Numbered from the stretch's first letter, positions 9,528 to 19,394 are shown. The stretch: DNA of 64,000 bases from DATCHW01 sp963806045 (GCA_963806045.1 CAWDWP010000007.1:124001-188000), one strand, 5' to 3'. Translations and numbers: made by a program. The notes: generated from the sequence alone by a model not told the origin.

Positions 9528-11195
9528 ATGCGAATCAAATACTTAATAATTACTTTTGTAATAACAGTTCTTATATCGTCTTGTGGCAAAAGCCCGGATA
9601 TAATTTATATTAATGGTAAAATTCATACATTAGATGATAACAATAGTGTTGTGGAAGCGATTGCTGTAAGAAACGGAAAAATCTTGGATCTGGGAACAAG
9701 TAAAGAATTAACAGATAAATATTCCACAGATAAATTAATTAATCTGGAAAATAAAACTGTAATTCCGGGATTAATTGATTGTGACGGTTCCCTGATCGAG
9801 TTTTCTAAAAGATTATATTTTACAGCCTACTTAAATAATGTCAGATCTTTAGACGAACTGAAATCCAAAATAAAGGAAAAAGCAAAAGAAATGAAAAGTG
9901 GTGAATGGGTGGTATTTTATAATTTAAACCTCAATAATATTCCTGACTCAGAACTTGATAAAATCAACAAAAAAACAATTGATGAAGTCTCGGGTAACGT
10001 TAACATTGTAATCGTTGATTCGTTAAGATTATTTTCCATTTGTAATACAAAGGGCCTTGAAACCCTCCAAATCACTAAATTTACGCCTGTTCCCCAGAAA
10101 GGTGAAATTCAAAAAGATGATAGCGGAGAATTGACAGGACTTTTTTTCGATGAAGCCCAAAAAGTACTTTATGAAAAAATTCCTGAACCGGAAGCAAAAG
10201 AAATTTTTGATGCGGTTGAAAAAGGATCTAAGGAACTTATGAAATATGGAATTACTGAAGTTCAGGATAGGTCAATAGGAGTTGGAGCAATAGATTTACT
10301 AAAACAGATAATAGACAGCAATAAACTCCCAATAAAAGTGTATGGAGTACTTACAGGTGATGATGAAGCATCAAATGAATATACAAAAAAAGGAATTATT
10401 GAGAATTATAAAGATAAACTTTCTATAAGGTCTGTATGCCTTGACTATGACGGTGCATTTGAATATCAGGATGCAGTAATGAAAAGCCCTTATAAAGTAG
10501 ATCCTAAAATAAAAAAACCTTATGTTGATGAAAGCACATTGACAAAAATATTTGATAATGCAATTGAAAAGAATTATCAGTTTAGGATTAAAGTAGTTGG
10601 TGATAAAGGATTTTCAGATATTTTATCTTTTTTAGAGAAAAATATAAAAAATAAAAATCTAAAAGACCACAGAATTGTCCTCGAATGTGTAGAGTTTACT
10701 AATCCTTCTGACTTAATTAGGATTAAAGGATTAGATATTATTATTTCAATTAGACCTGAAACAATTATTGATGATCTGGATATAGTACCCAACTTAATAA
10801 CCGATGATAACTTAAAAAACACTGCATTATGGAAGTCTATATTACAAAATTCCGGAAGAATTATAACAGGTTCCGGATTCCCATATGATAATCAAATTAA
10901 TCCCTTTACCCAAATGTATTTTTTATGTAACAGGTCAAATATCGTATCGTCCTCAAAAGCAATTCCGAATCAGGACCAAAAATTGACAATTTTGGAAGCT
11001 CTAAAATCTTATACAATATGGGCGGCATATTCATCATTTGAAGAAAAAATTAAAGGTAGTTTAGAAAAAGGTAAAAATGCCGATTTGGTTGTAATATCGG
11101 ATGATATTTTTACTCAGCCTCCGGATATTTTACTAAAGGTAAAAGTGCTTAAAACCATTATAGATGGTATAGTTATGTATGAAACCACGAAGTAA
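9528..11195 (+). CDS. YtcJ-like amidohydrolase-fold lipoprotein lacking all usual metal ligands
   Basis: A 555-residue protein with a lipoprotein signal ending LISSC (Cys19). The fold follows the YtcJ/LAF3-type amidohydrolases: the N-terminal beta domain with YINGKIHTLDD, the VIPGLID strand (residues 78-84), GITEVQD, LDYDGAF, VVGDKG, GSGFPYDN and the C-terminal KGKNADLVVISDD. The residues that normally bind metal are replaced. The HxH after PGLID is D86-G-S88; the HAIGD histidine position reads KVVGD; the RIEHAQ histidine position reads RIVLECVEF; the GSD aspartate reads GSG. It therefore looks like an intact, selected protein without hydrolase activity, perhaps a binding protein. It lies upstream of prmC with an 8-base gap. 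Confidence 0.85.
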   Translation: MRIKYLIITFVITVLISSCGKSPDIIYINGKIHTLDDNNSVVEAIAVRNGKILDLGTSKELTDKYSTDKLINLENKTVIPGLIDCDGSLIEFSKRLYFTAYLNNVRSLDELKSKIKEKAKEMKSGEWVVFYNLNLNNIPDSELDKINKKTIDEVSGNVNIVIVDSLRLFSICNTKGLETLQITKFTPVPQKGEIQKDDSGELTGLFFDEAQKVLYEKIPEPEAKEIFDAVEKGSKELMKYGITEVQDRSIGVGAIDLLKQIIDSNKLPIKVYGVLTGDDEASNEYTKKGIIENYKDKLSIRSVCLDYDGAFEYQDAVMKSPYKVDPKIKKPYVDESTLTKIFDNAIEKNYQFRIKVVGDKGFSDILSFLEKNIKNKNLKDHRIVLECVEFTNPSDLIRIKGLDIIISIRPETIIDDLDIVPNLITDDNLKNTALWKSILQNSGRIITGSGFPYDNQINPFTQMYFLCNRSNIVSSSKAIPNQDQKLTILEALKSYTIWAAYSSFEEKIKGSLEKGKNADLVVISDDIFTQPPDILLKVKVLKTIIDGIVMYETTK

Positions 11196-11203
11196 ATTTT
11201 AAC

Positions 11204-12079
11204 ATGCTGGAACAAAAGAAAATTAATCGTTTATTAGATATTCTAAACTATTCGACTAACTTATTAACCGCAGAAGGTATTAAAAACCCCAGATTGAATG
11301 TAGAGATGATGCTTACTTCTGTATTAAAATGTGATAGAATTAAGTTATATTTAAATTTTGATATGCCACTGAATCAAACTGAAATTATTGAATTTAAGTC
11401 AATTTTAAAGAGGAGAATAAACCATGAACCCTTACAATATATTCTAAAAAAAACCAGCTTTTATGGATATGACATTTCGTTGAATAATTCCGTCCTGATT
11501 CCGAGACAAGAAACTGAAATTTTAGTCGAAACATTCTTAAAGGATATTGATAATATTGATAACAGGGATATCCGTATATTAGAAATTGGAACCGGTTCCG
11601 GTTGTATATCTATTGCAATAGCGAACGAATTAAAAAAAAGAAATCAAAATTATCATATAAAGTCAATTGATATTTCATCTGAAGCAATAAAAGTTGCTGA
11701 AAATAATAAAATAGCACAAAATTCCGAAAATCTGGAATTTGTAGTGAAAGACATGTTAGATATAAAAAACTTTAATGACTTTGATTTTATTATCACAAAT
11801 CCTCCATATATAAGTCTTGCGGAATATTATAAACTCGATCGGGAAATATTAAAGTACGAACCTGAAATAGCATTAACAGATAAATCTGACGGTTGTACGT
11901 TCTATAGACACATATTAAAAGAATTAAAAGCAACGTCCTCTAAATGTAAAGTATATTTTGAAATTGGAAATGACCTGAAAGAAAATTTAGAATTACTATT
12001 GGATTCTTTAAAATTATCAAACTGCATGTTTTTAAAAGACTATAATGGATTATATAGAATTTTAATCGTCGAAAATTAA
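11204..12079 (+). CDS. prmC: Peptide chain release factor N5-glutamine methyltransferase
   Basis: Methylates the glutamine of the GGQ motif in release factors RF1/RF2 using S-adenosylmethionine. The 291-residue protein has the N-terminal helical substrate domain, the SAM-binding motif ILEIGTGSGCISIAIA (about residue 120) and the catalytic NPPY motif in ITNPPYISLAEY (about residue 200). VLIPRQETEIL just before the SAM domain is also typical of PrmC. The stop overlaps the dtd start by one base (TAATG), so the two are translationally coupled within the plus-strand run prmC-dtd-DUF2520-like-OMP. Confidence 0.95.
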   Translation: MLEQKKINRLLDILNYSTNLLTAEGIKNPRLNVEMMLTSVLKCDRIKLYLNFDMPLNQTEIIEFKSILKRRINHEPLQYILKKTSFYGYDISLNNSVLIPRQETEILVETFLKDIDNIDNRDIRILEIGTGSGCISIAIANELKKRNQNYHIKSIDISSEAIKVAENNKIAQNSENLEFVVKDMLDIKNFNDFDFIITNPPYISLAEYYKLDREILKYEPEIALTDKSDGCTFYRHILKELKATSSKCKVYFEIGNDLKENLELLLDSLKLSNCMFLKDYNGLYRILIVEN

Positions 12080-12522
12080 TGAAAGTTGTTATTCAAAGAG
12101 TCTCATCCGCATCAGTCGAAATTGAAGGTGATATTTATTCTAAAATATCCAATGGTTTACTCGTATTTTTAGGAGTGGAAAAAGAAGATTCTGAAGAAAA
12201 AGCTGATTATATGGCAAAAAAGATTATCGATTTACGCATATTCTCAGATGATATGGGAAAAATGAATTTGTCTGTCAAACAGATTAGGGGTGAATTATTG
12301 GTAATATCTCAGTTTACTTTATGCACCGTGGATAAAAGCGGCAACAGACCTAGTTTTTCCAATGCTGAGAATCCCGAGAGAGCTGAAAAATTATATGAAT
12401 ATTTCATTTCCAGTCTGAAAAACTATTATGTCTCCGGCAACATATATTCGGGGAAGTTTGCTGCACTAATGAAAATTAATTTATCTAACGATGGTCCGGT
12501 AACTATAATTATTGAAAGATGA
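12079..12522 (+). CDS. dtd: D-aminoacyl-tRNA deacylase
   Basis: Removes D-amino acids (and glycine mischarged on tRNA-Ala) from tRNA. The 147-residue length is standard for DTD. It has the N-terminal MKVVIQRVSSASVEI, the signature SQFTLCTVDKSGNRPSF in the middle and the C-terminal Gly-cisPro-type NDGPVT motif. It overlaps prmC by one base upstream and the next gene by four bases (ATGA) downstream, which indicates one coupled operon. Confidence 0.96.
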   Translation: MKVVIQRVSSASVEIEGDIYSKISNGLLVFLGVEKEDSEEKADYMAKKIIDLRIFSDDMGKMNLSVKQIRGELLVISQFTLCTVDKSGNRPSFSNAENPERAEKLYEYFISSLKNYYVSGNIYSGKFAALMKINLSNDGPVTIIIER

Positions 12523-13439
12523 TTAAGAATTTAAAGAATCTTAAAATATGTATTATAGGCGTTGGAAAGGTCGGTTCTGCATTAGCTTTTGAACTGTACA
12601 AAAAAGGGTTTAACCTTAAATATTTAATTGACAATAATCTTAATAAATTAAAAAATTATTCCTTATTATTTAAAAACGTTTCTATATCTAATAAATTAAC
12701 TCCGGAATTTATCCAAATCTGCGATATTATAATAATTTCTGTGCAGGATAAAAATCTTGAAATAATTGTTAATGATTTGAAAAAGACCCGATTAGATTTC
12801 CGAAATAAATACATAATGCATACTAGTGGATTTCATACCTCTGATATTTTTTTGAAACTCAATACAAATATCACAAAGATTGGTTCATTTCATCCTGTTC
12901 AAACTTTTAATAAAGTGTCTTTCAAAAATGACCATTTATTGAATGGTATTTATTGGGGAATAGAGGCGGGAAAAGAACTACAAACTTTATTAAAAAAGGT
13001 AAGCGTAATATTTAATTCAAAATACATATTAGTACCAAAAAATGACAAACCTCTATATCATTTTGCCTGCGTGTATGCTTCTAATTTTCTTATCAGTTAC
13101 TTGAATGTGCTTGATAAACTATTAATAGATACAAAAATAAAACCAATTAAAGAATTAAAAATATTTCTTCCGATTATTAATCATACTTTAGTAAATATTG
13201 GTGAGTCTGGTTTGGAAAAATCATTAACCGGTCCATTCATTCGCAGAGATATCAAAGTTATCGAAGGTCATTTGAAATTATTAGAAAAAAAATTCAGGGA
13301 ATTAATACCATTATATTTGTATTTTGGAAAATCAGCAATTAATTTATCTTCAAACATATCTGATTCATCCAAAAAAGATTTAAACACTTTGAAAAGAATT
13401 TTAAACAAATATGAAAAATCATTCAGCCACAGGAACTAA
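12519..13439 (+). CDS. Rossmann-fold / DUF2520-type protein
   Basis: A 306-residue cytoplasmic protein. The N-terminal Rossmann domain has the dinucleotide motif IIGVGKVGSALAFELYKKGF (residues about 11-30). The C-terminal helical domain resembles DUF2520 (HPVQTF near 125 and the YHFACVYASNFLISYLNVLD stretch near 180). Family members resemble NADP-dependent oxidoreductases of the ProC/F420-dependent type, but the substrate is unknown. It overlaps dtd by 4 bases and the following outer-membrane protein gene by 29 bases, so it sits inside a compact operon. Confidence 0.8.
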   Translation: MIKNLKNLKICIIGVGKVGSALAFELYKKGFNLKYLIDNNLNKLKNYSLLFKNVSISNKLTPEFIQICDIIIISVQDKNLEIIVNDLKKTRLDFRNKYIMHTSGFHTSDIFLKLNTNITKIGSFHPVQTFNKVSFKNDHLLNGIYWGIEAGKELQTLLKKVSVIFNSKYILVPKNDKPLYHFACVYASNFLISYLNVLDKLLIDTKIKPIKELKIFLPIINHTLVNIGESGLEKSLTGPFIRRDIKVIEGHLKLLEKKFRELIPLYLYFGKSAINLSSNISDSSKKDLNTLKRILNKYEKSFSHRN

Positions 13440-14076
13440 ATCCACAATATACATCTTAGCGGTTATATTTTTGATTTTTATAAATATTTCTTATTCACAG
13501 GTTGATACTACTAAAAATAACCCCGTAATAGGAAAAGATAGTGTAATAGACTATGGAACATACAGCCAAAAGTTGAATGGAATATTTGTATCTCCGTTTA
13601 TGGGTTTAGAATGGCCGGTCAAAAATTTTAATAATACTTCTAAGAGTGCTTTCACATACGGAATTAAGCTTGAATTTGCGAGTTTTAAATTATATCCTGT
13701 AATTCTCGGATTAATATACAAATATCAAAAAAATCCCGGTAAAGACGAATTTATGACTGCTCAATTATTGAATACATTTGATACAAAAATATCCTCGTTA
13801 GGTATCACTGCAGACATCTTATTAAACAAATATATCCATTCCAATTTTACTTTACCTTTTTTAACTTTAGAAGTGAAATATCTTTCTGTCCAGCGGATAA
13901 TATCTCCCGATATAATTGCTTTGAATTATAAAACTACTGATAATTTAATTGGGATAACTGCGGGGGCTGGATTTACTTTAAGTATATTCGATATTTATGG
14001 GGGCTATACTTTTGCTAAGGATTATTCATCGGCAGAAATCATGACCAGGATTCACTTCGCCCTTATCAAATTCTAA
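13411..14076 (+). CDS. Exported protein, probable outer-membrane beta-barrel
   Basis: A 221-residue protein with a signal peptide (hydrophobic IYILAVIFLIFINISYSQ, cleavage around residue 31). The mature part has alternating hydrophobic strands and ends in a hydrophobic-aromatic strand (MTRIHFALIKF), typical of an outer-membrane barrel. No named family is recognised. Its start lies 29 bases inside the preceding DUF2520-like gene in another frame, and its stop overlaps the convergent glycosyltransferase by 4 bases. Function unknown. Confidence 0.75.
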   Translation: MKNHSATGTKSTIYILAVIFLIFINISYSQVDTTKNNPVIGKDSVIDYGTYSQKLNGIFVSPFMGLEWPVKNFNNTSKSAFTYGIKLEFASFKLYPVILGLIYKYQKNPGKDEFMTAQLLNTFDTKISSLGITADILLNKYIHSNFTLPFLTLEVKYLSVQRIISPDIIALNYKTTDNLIGITAGAGFTLSIFDIYGGYTFAKDYSSAEIMTRIHFALIKF

Positions 14077-15179
14077 TATTCTCTCTCCTTCCATTTTATC
14101 TTCGATCCTAACATAAAAGTAAATGGTAATATTAACCCATATATGGCAAAGTAAATCTGATAGGCGGGAAAGTAAATTATTAATTTTCGAAATTTAAGTT
14201 TTTTATAAACTGGAATCATTATTAATAATTCTGAAAATATCTTGAGGAGTATAAGAATTATATAAATATATGGGTTTAGAAAAATTAATCCAAATATTAA
14301 TATCAAATTCATGATATATAATTCAAATCCAAGTAAATATCCCAACATATTGATACCAATACCTCCTTTAAACCATCTTTTCTTTTGGTTATATAATTCA
14401 CTTATGTTCAGGCAGGGTAATGTATTAACAATACATTCAGAATCAATAGGGAATTTGACTTCGTATTTACGGGAATTCGCTATAGTCCGCATCAGAGCCA
14501 GATCTTCAGTAATTGAAAAGTTTATGCCGCCATATCCCCCTACTTCGAAATAAACATTCTTTCTGAAGGAAATATTATTACCAATACAGGATAAAGGTTT
14601 ATTAATCCCCGCACTGGAAGTTGCAAGAGAAAGTAAATATATCCAATCAAGCGACTGCATTGCAGAAAATAATTTATGATCATTTTTAATATTTGTAAAT
14701 CCGCAAACCATCCCGACTGATTTATCAATATAATAGTTTACTAAGTTTTTGACCCAGTTGACAGGAACTTCACAATCGGCATCAGTAATAAATATAATAT
14801 CACCTTTTGATTTCTCAATTGCTGTATCAATTGCGTTCGGCTTTCCTTTAAGATTATTGTTTGAAGATTTTCGACTATCAATTACAATAAATTTATTATC
14901 TTTTATTGTTTCTTTTATCATTAAATCTTTTGTATTGTCCGTCGATTCGTCATTAACGATGATTATCTCAAGTAACTCGGGAGGGTAATCAAGTTTCTTT
15001 AATGCACGGATACAATTCGATATATTATATTCTTCATTCCGTGCTGCAACTATCACTGATACTTTGATTTTCTGATTATCTGATAATATTTTACAGTTTT
15101 TAGATTTAAGATAACCAATGAAAAAAATCAGATGCAAAAGTAAATATAGTACTGAAATGCTCAGTAGAATATATATCAT
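14073..15179 (-). CDS. Membrane glycosyltransferase, family 2
   Basis: A 368-residue inverting GT-A glycosyltransferase. It has an N-terminal transmembrane segment (residues about 1-22), then the GT2 fold with VSVIVAARNEEYNISNCI, a nucleotide-sugar/metal DxD region DADCE near residue 133, and the acceptor-site motif NQKKRWFKGG near 260 (QxxRW-like, reading QKKRW). Two to three C-terminal transmembrane segments follow. The architecture fits enzymes that extend polysaccharide or glycolipid at the inner membrane. Its substrate is unknown. It lies 26 bases downstream of the M6-like gene stop and may be transcribed with it. Confidence 0.88.
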   Translation of the reverse strand: MIYILLSISVLYLLLHLIFFIGYLKSKNCKILSDNQKIKVSVIVAARNEEYNISNCIRALKKLDYPPELLEIIIVNDESTDNTKDLMIKETIKDNKFIVIDSRKSSNNNLKGKPNAIDTAIEKSKGDIIFITDADCEVPVNWVKNLVNYYIDKSVGMVCGFTNIKNDHKLFSAMQSLDWIYLLSLATSSAGINKPLSCIGNNISFRKNVYFEVGGYGGINFSITEDLALMRTIANSRKYEVKFPIDSECIVNTLPCLNISELYNQKKRWFKGGIGINMLGYLLGFELYIMNLILIFGLIFLNPYIYIILILLKIFSELLIMIPVYKKLKFRKLIIYFPAYQIYFAIYGLILPFTFMLGSKIKWKEREY

Positions 15180-15205
15180 TTTATTTGAATGAAGTAGATG
15201 TTATT

Positions 15206-18200
15206 CTATTTTACAACTGCTATTTTTATTATTCTTGTTTGTTTACTTCCATCAACGTCTGCTTCTATAACCCCGTAATATATGCCGCTTTGAACCGAGC
15301 TTACATCCCATATCACTTCATTATCAGCATTTGAATAAGAAGTTCCCGTAAATTTAGTAACTAATTCTCCGGATAGATCCAAAATCTTAATATTGACAGT
15401 TCCTGCAGTTCCATTTATATAATATCGCACAAATGTCTGTTTATCATAAACCGGATTGGGCCAGTTATAGCATCTTTCAGGAGGAAGTTTCTCGGCATAA
15501 ACAACAGGTGATAGTATAGATTTATAATTATTATTAGATAAATATTTATCTCTTCGATAATTCTTCCATAAAATTCTTGATTCATCATATCTAAATGATG
15601 TTTTATATGCATATAAATAACCATCCCCGCTATAAACAATAATTCCTAATGTATCATTCAGATTTGCCAAAGACGGGGTAGAAACCGTATTGTTACCTGT
15701 TTTGATAGGGAATCCGCTCATCATTTTACCATTCAAACCATAAGCACACAAATCACCGTCACTGGTTGCAAAAATTAAATCAAAAATTCCGTCTCCATTT
15801 ATATCAGCTACACTGATTCCGGATTGGATTTCTTTATTTAAATTTAAGGGGAAATTTTCTAATAAGATTCCAACCGAGTTTATTGCGTATAGCTTGTTAT
15901 CAGCAACAAAAACAATTTCCTGTCTGCCGTCTTTATTTACATCGGCAAGAATAGGTGGACTCTGAATCCTTGAGATAGAATAATTTAAATTTAACTGATT
16001 CCCATTGAGGAAAAATTTATTTAACGATACTGTTATCAGTGAGTCAACAGATTGACTGTTTAATAAATTTCCTGAAACAATAAAATTGGATTCCAGGTGA
16101 GAGACAAGATAATTGTTCTGACTAACTTTTGAAAAATGATAAATTCCGCCGCTTGTTGTTGTATCAACAAAACCGGAAGTTTGTCCATTCAGTTTCTTTT
16201 CATAAATCCAACCATTACTAAATCCCCATACTACTTTGACAGAGTCGAATATCAACGGAGCAGAATAGATATTAAAATTCGGAAAATCATCCATGGAAGA
16301 ATCAGTGATATTAAAATTCGCGTCAAACCCAAATAAAGCTGTTTGGTGACCACTAAAATTCGAAACGATCAGTTTTCGTCCACCTTGATTATTCGAAGAA
16401 GCAAATCCCGGAACGGTGTTACCAAAATTATACAACAGAATTCCGGATTGGTTATTCGTAATAGATGTACCATCCGTTTTAAATCCGTACAGATCTTTAC
16501 CATTATTGACAAAGAATTCATCTTTATTGTCACCATTTAAATCAAATGCTATTGGATCCTGAGCATTGAGCGTATTTATACCTATATTTTTAGGAAATCC
16601 TGCTAATGGTCTGATTACATCACTTCCTATTTTCACTCTGAAACTCATGAATGGTGAGATTGTATCAAAATTTGTAATATAAATGTTGCTGTTTGCAAGT
16701 GTATAACTCAAAGAATTTGGATAGGAAGTTGGGGTAAATTGATTTTGATAAATTGTATTAGGTACATAATGATATCCATTAAACCAATAATCAACGAAAG
16801 TACCATCACCAATAAAATCTCCGAACGGAGAGCTAACTGTTACACCAATATCCTGAGAACCTTTTGCTTCTTTAAGATTAACACCTTTATGATTAATATC
16901 ATTATTAATAGTGTTCGATGAAATTTTTGCATTTATTACATTTTCATCAATATGCCAGATTAAAATTCCGCCCCTGTAATTTGCCGTATCATCAAGAATT
17001 GCAGGTAAACTCCAGTCGAAATTTTTAACGTTTGTAATGTTTCCATTTAATTTAGAAATATCATAACTTAAAAATCCCGGAATATCTTTTGTATAAGTGA
17101 CAGAATCCCGAAAAGCTCTGTTATGATAATAAATTTTTTGCCCTGTGTATTCCGGATCCCTGTTTCTATTCTCAATCAGGAAATATTCCTGACTGTTCAT
17201 TAATACTTTGAAAATAGTAGAATCATAATTATTTCTGGATGACGATGTTTTTATTTTGTAATAAGCATCCCCATTGGATATAACGATAGGGGATACCCAC
17301 CCTAAATAAATTTTTTCCCATGCAGACGGTTCAGGAGGAAAAGCACCGTTATAACTGAAAATAGATTGACCATCCATGAGTCCGAATCTTCCAATGGCTG
17401 TTCTACCGGTAGAAGTGTTGTATAAGTCAGGTAATCCGAGAAAGCTTCCGAAAGATGCCGCTAAATAACCGTTAATACTATATTCAAGCAATATATTTCC
17501 TGCGAATGTACTTATCTCTCTTAACTCTGTTGAAGGAATTATCATAGAATTCTTTATTCGAACCCCTTCATTTGTTAAAAACCCCTGATAATTAAATCCG
17601 TATAGTTCTTGCAAACTTTTTAATCCCAAAAATATGGATGGTATATCATATGGCTTTGGATCATATCCATATATTGAAGTTAAATCTATGTCTCTTCCAA
17701 CTCCTGCATGAAATATTATAAATGACGTTTTTAATGTGTCAAAATTAGAGAAGTTAATAAAACTGTCAGCTCTGCTCCATGCATCATTATAAAGGTCTCC
17801 CAATTTTAAATTGCTTTCATTTCTTTGAGGAGAATACTCTTTCATCGTTTTTGGTAAAGTTATAACATTTCCAAATAACTGAAAATTTATTATAACTTTG
17901 CCATTAGAACTTTTATCAAAATAATTTTTTAGAAATTCCAGGTGGTCCGCAAAATATGTACTGTCATATGGAGGGGAATCTATTACAGTATCCTTTTGAG
18001 TTGCAGGATTATAATATTTGTTCGATAAATCGAATTTCCCGTTTCCGTTCTGCAGAGGATTATTTTCTTCCTGAAACTGGACGAGAATTGCAACAATTTT
18101 AAATGTATCAGGAGTTGTATAATATTTATGAGGAGAGAGAAAATTATCTTTGCCGCTTTTTAACGGATGCGAAATATTAACCTGTAAATTTTTTTTATTT

Positions 18201-18268
18201 TGTGATAATAGAATCTGGTTTGCTGATACAAGTACCAGCAAACCAACTATAAACAACTTAAAATTCAT
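15206..18268 (-). CDS. M6-family metalloprotease-like protein with destroyed zinc site and T9SS sorting domain
   Basis: A 1020-residue exported protein. Order: signal peptide (about 1-22); an M6 (immune inhibitor A-like) domain at about 50-400, with FKIVAILVQFQE and IIFHAGVGRDIDL; a beta-propeller-like region with EF-hand-like repeats DLNGDNKDEF, DVNKDGRQEI and DINGDGIFDL (FG-GAP/VCBS type); and a C-terminal FlgD-like sorting domain beginning CYNWPNPVYDK. The segment that is normally HExGHxLGLPDLY reads ASFGSFLGLPDLY at residues 271-283: both zinc histidines and the catalytic glutamate are replaced while the flanking residues are intact. It is probably a surface protein without protease activity. 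It lies 10 bases downstream of porV and is likely T9SS cargo. Confidence 0.88.
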   Translation of the reverse strand: MNFKLFIVGLLVLVSANQILLSQNKKNLQVNISHPLKSGKDNFLSPHKYYTTPDTFKIVAILVQFQEENNPLQNGNGKFDLSNKYYNPATQKDTVIDSPPYDSTYFADHLEFLKNYFDKSSNGKVIINFQLFGNVITLPKTMKEYSPQRNESNLKLGDLYNDAWSRADSFINFSNFDTLKTSFIIFHAGVGRDIDLTSIYGYDPKPYDIPSIFLGLKSLQELYGFNYQGFLTNEGVRIKNSMIIPSTELREISTFAGNILLEYSINGYLAASFGSFLGLPDLYNTSTGRTAIGRFGLMDGQSIFSYNGAFPPEPSAWEKIYLGWVSPIVISNGDAYYKIKTSSSRNNYDSTIFKVLMNSQEYFLIENRNRDPEYTGQKIYYHNRAFRDSVTYTKDIPGFLSYDISKLNGNITNVKNFDWSLPAILDDTANYRGGILIWHIDENVINAKISSNTINNDINHKGVNLKEAKGSQDIGVTVSSPFGDFIGDGTFVDYWFNGYHYVPNTIYQNQFTPTSYPNSLSYTLANSNIYITNFDTISPFMSFRVKIGSDVIRPLAGFPKNIGINTLNAQDPIAFDLNGDNKDEFFVNNGKDLYGFKTDGTSITNNQSGILLYNFGNTVPGFASSNNQGGRKLIVSNFSGHQTALFGFDANFNITDSSMDDFPNFNIYSAPLIFDSVKVVWGFSNGWIYEKKLNGQTSGFVDTTTSGGIYHFSKVSQNNYLVSHLESNFIVSGNLLNSQSVDSLITVSLNKFFLNGNQLNLNYSISRIQSPPILADVNKDGRQEIVFVADNKLYAINSVGILLENFPLNLNKEIQSGISVADINGDGIFDLIFATSDGDLCAYGLNGKMMSGFPIKTGNNTVSTPSLANLNDTLGIIVYSGDGYLYAYKTSFRYDESRILWKNYRRDKYLSNNNYKSILSPVVYAEKLPPERCYNWPNPVYDKQTFVRYYINGTAGTVNIKILDLSGELVTKFTGTSYSNADNEVIWDVSSVQSGIYYGVIEADVDGSKQTRIIKIAVVK

Positions 18269-18278
18269 ATTAATTTAT

Positions 18279-19394
18279 TTAGAAATTAACAATAATCCCA
18301 AACCTCAGTGTATTTGCAAGTGGATGGTTTTGTTCTACGGTATTAATGTAACTAAAATCGAATCCATATAAACTATACCGGATTCCGGCGCCCAATGTCA
18401 TATATTTTCTGTTTCCATTCGAAGGATCTTCGTAAAAATATCCGGCTCTCAATGCAATTAATCTGGGACTTCCATACCAATATTCAGCTCCGACTGAGCT
18501 TTGAATAGTTCTGCCTATACCGGGTAATCCACCTTTCCAGGAAGTAAATATAGCTTTGTAGAATGGATCTGATTCGCCTACTCCAAATCTGTTGACCAAA
18601 AGTTTCGAAAAATCAGCTGTTAATGTCAGATCATTACCTTCATTTTTGAAGACTTTATATGCAATACCTATTCTGAGTTGAGTTGGAATCGGGTCAGCCT
18701 GAGAAGCATCAACATATGAAATCTTAGGACCTAAATTTGAAAGGTTTATTCCAACAGAAAGTCTATCTTTTATAAATTTTGGTCCTTTATTAGGACGATA
18801 CATAGCTGAGATGTCAAAACTTGTTGTGAATGCTGTACCGGTTCCTTTTTCATTACCTACTGTCGTTGAATTTGGGGATAACCTGCTGTAAATAAATCTG
18901 GCTGTTAAACCTAACCCGAATTGTTCCTTAATTTTTGTTGCATACGCTAAAGCAAATGCAAATTCATATGCTTTATAATTTTTTGAATCATCAGCATTTC
19001 CGAATTCATCACGATATATAACTTCACCGATATTCAGATATGTAAAACTTACACCAACGGTTCCATTAATGCTCTTGATATGTTTTTTAGCTGCAAGATA
19101 ATCATAAAACAGATCTGATATTCCTAATCCTGCAAGCCAGGGAGAATGTGTGAAATTTACTTCTGTTCCGACTTCCTGAAAAGCCAAGCCTGAAGGATTC
19201 CAGTGCATTGCCGTTGCGTCATCTGCTATTGCTGTTCCTGTTTCTCCCATTGCAGAAAACCTGGAATTCGGACCTATTAAAAGAAAAGGTACCCCAGTTG
19301 AAATTGCATTTTGAGCGTAAACACCGGTATCATTACATATCAATAAAATTCCTAACATAAATATCAATGTTGCTGACTTCTTAATTTTTAACAT
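18279..19394 (-). CDS. porV: Type IX secretion outer-membrane protein PorV
   Basis: A 371-residue outer-membrane beta-barrel of the FadL-like PorV family. PorV collects T9SS cargo from the translocon and hands it to the PorU sortase (family knowledge). It has a signal peptide to about residue 27, then the conserved PorV start (GVPFLLIGPNSRFSAMGETGTAIADD, with the AMHWNPSG motif near residue 68) and a barrel that ends in LRFGIIVNF. A good Shine-Dalgarno (GGAGG, 10 bases before the ATG) supports the start at 19394. It directly follows porU, the usual pairing, with a 30-base gap. Confidence 0.93.
   Translation of the reverse strand: MLKIKKSATLIFMLGILLICNDTGVYAQNAISTGVPFLLIGPNSRFSAMGETGTAIADDATAMHWNPSGLAFQEVGTEVNFTHSPWLAGLGISDLFYDYLAAKKHIKSINGTVGVSFTYLNIGEVIYRDEFGNADDSKNYKAYEFAFALAYATKIKEQFGLGLTARFIYSRLSPNSTTVGNEKGTGTAFTTSFDISAMYRPNKGPKFIKDRLSVGINLSNLGPKISYVDASQADPIPTQLRIGIAYKVFKNEGNDLTLTADFSKLLVNRFGVGESDPFYKAIFTSWKGGLPGIGRTIQSSVGAEYWYGSPRLIALRAGYFYEDPSNGNRKYMTLGAGIRYSLYGFDFSYINTVEQNHPLANTLRFGIIVNF

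Noticed and set aside
10269..10271. Idea that AGG/AGA codons are a general +1 shift signal (three to five of the frame changes can be placed at such codons)
   Set aside because: AGA and AGG occur in frame as arginine in many intact genes, for example AGG here in the amidohydrolase-like gene, without a shift. The codon alone cannot be the signal.
12519..12522. TGA reassigned to an amino acid, suggested by shift sites near TGA in ileS
   Set aside because: TGA ends several intact genes at the expected place, including dtd with its ATGA overlap, so it is a normal stop in this genome.
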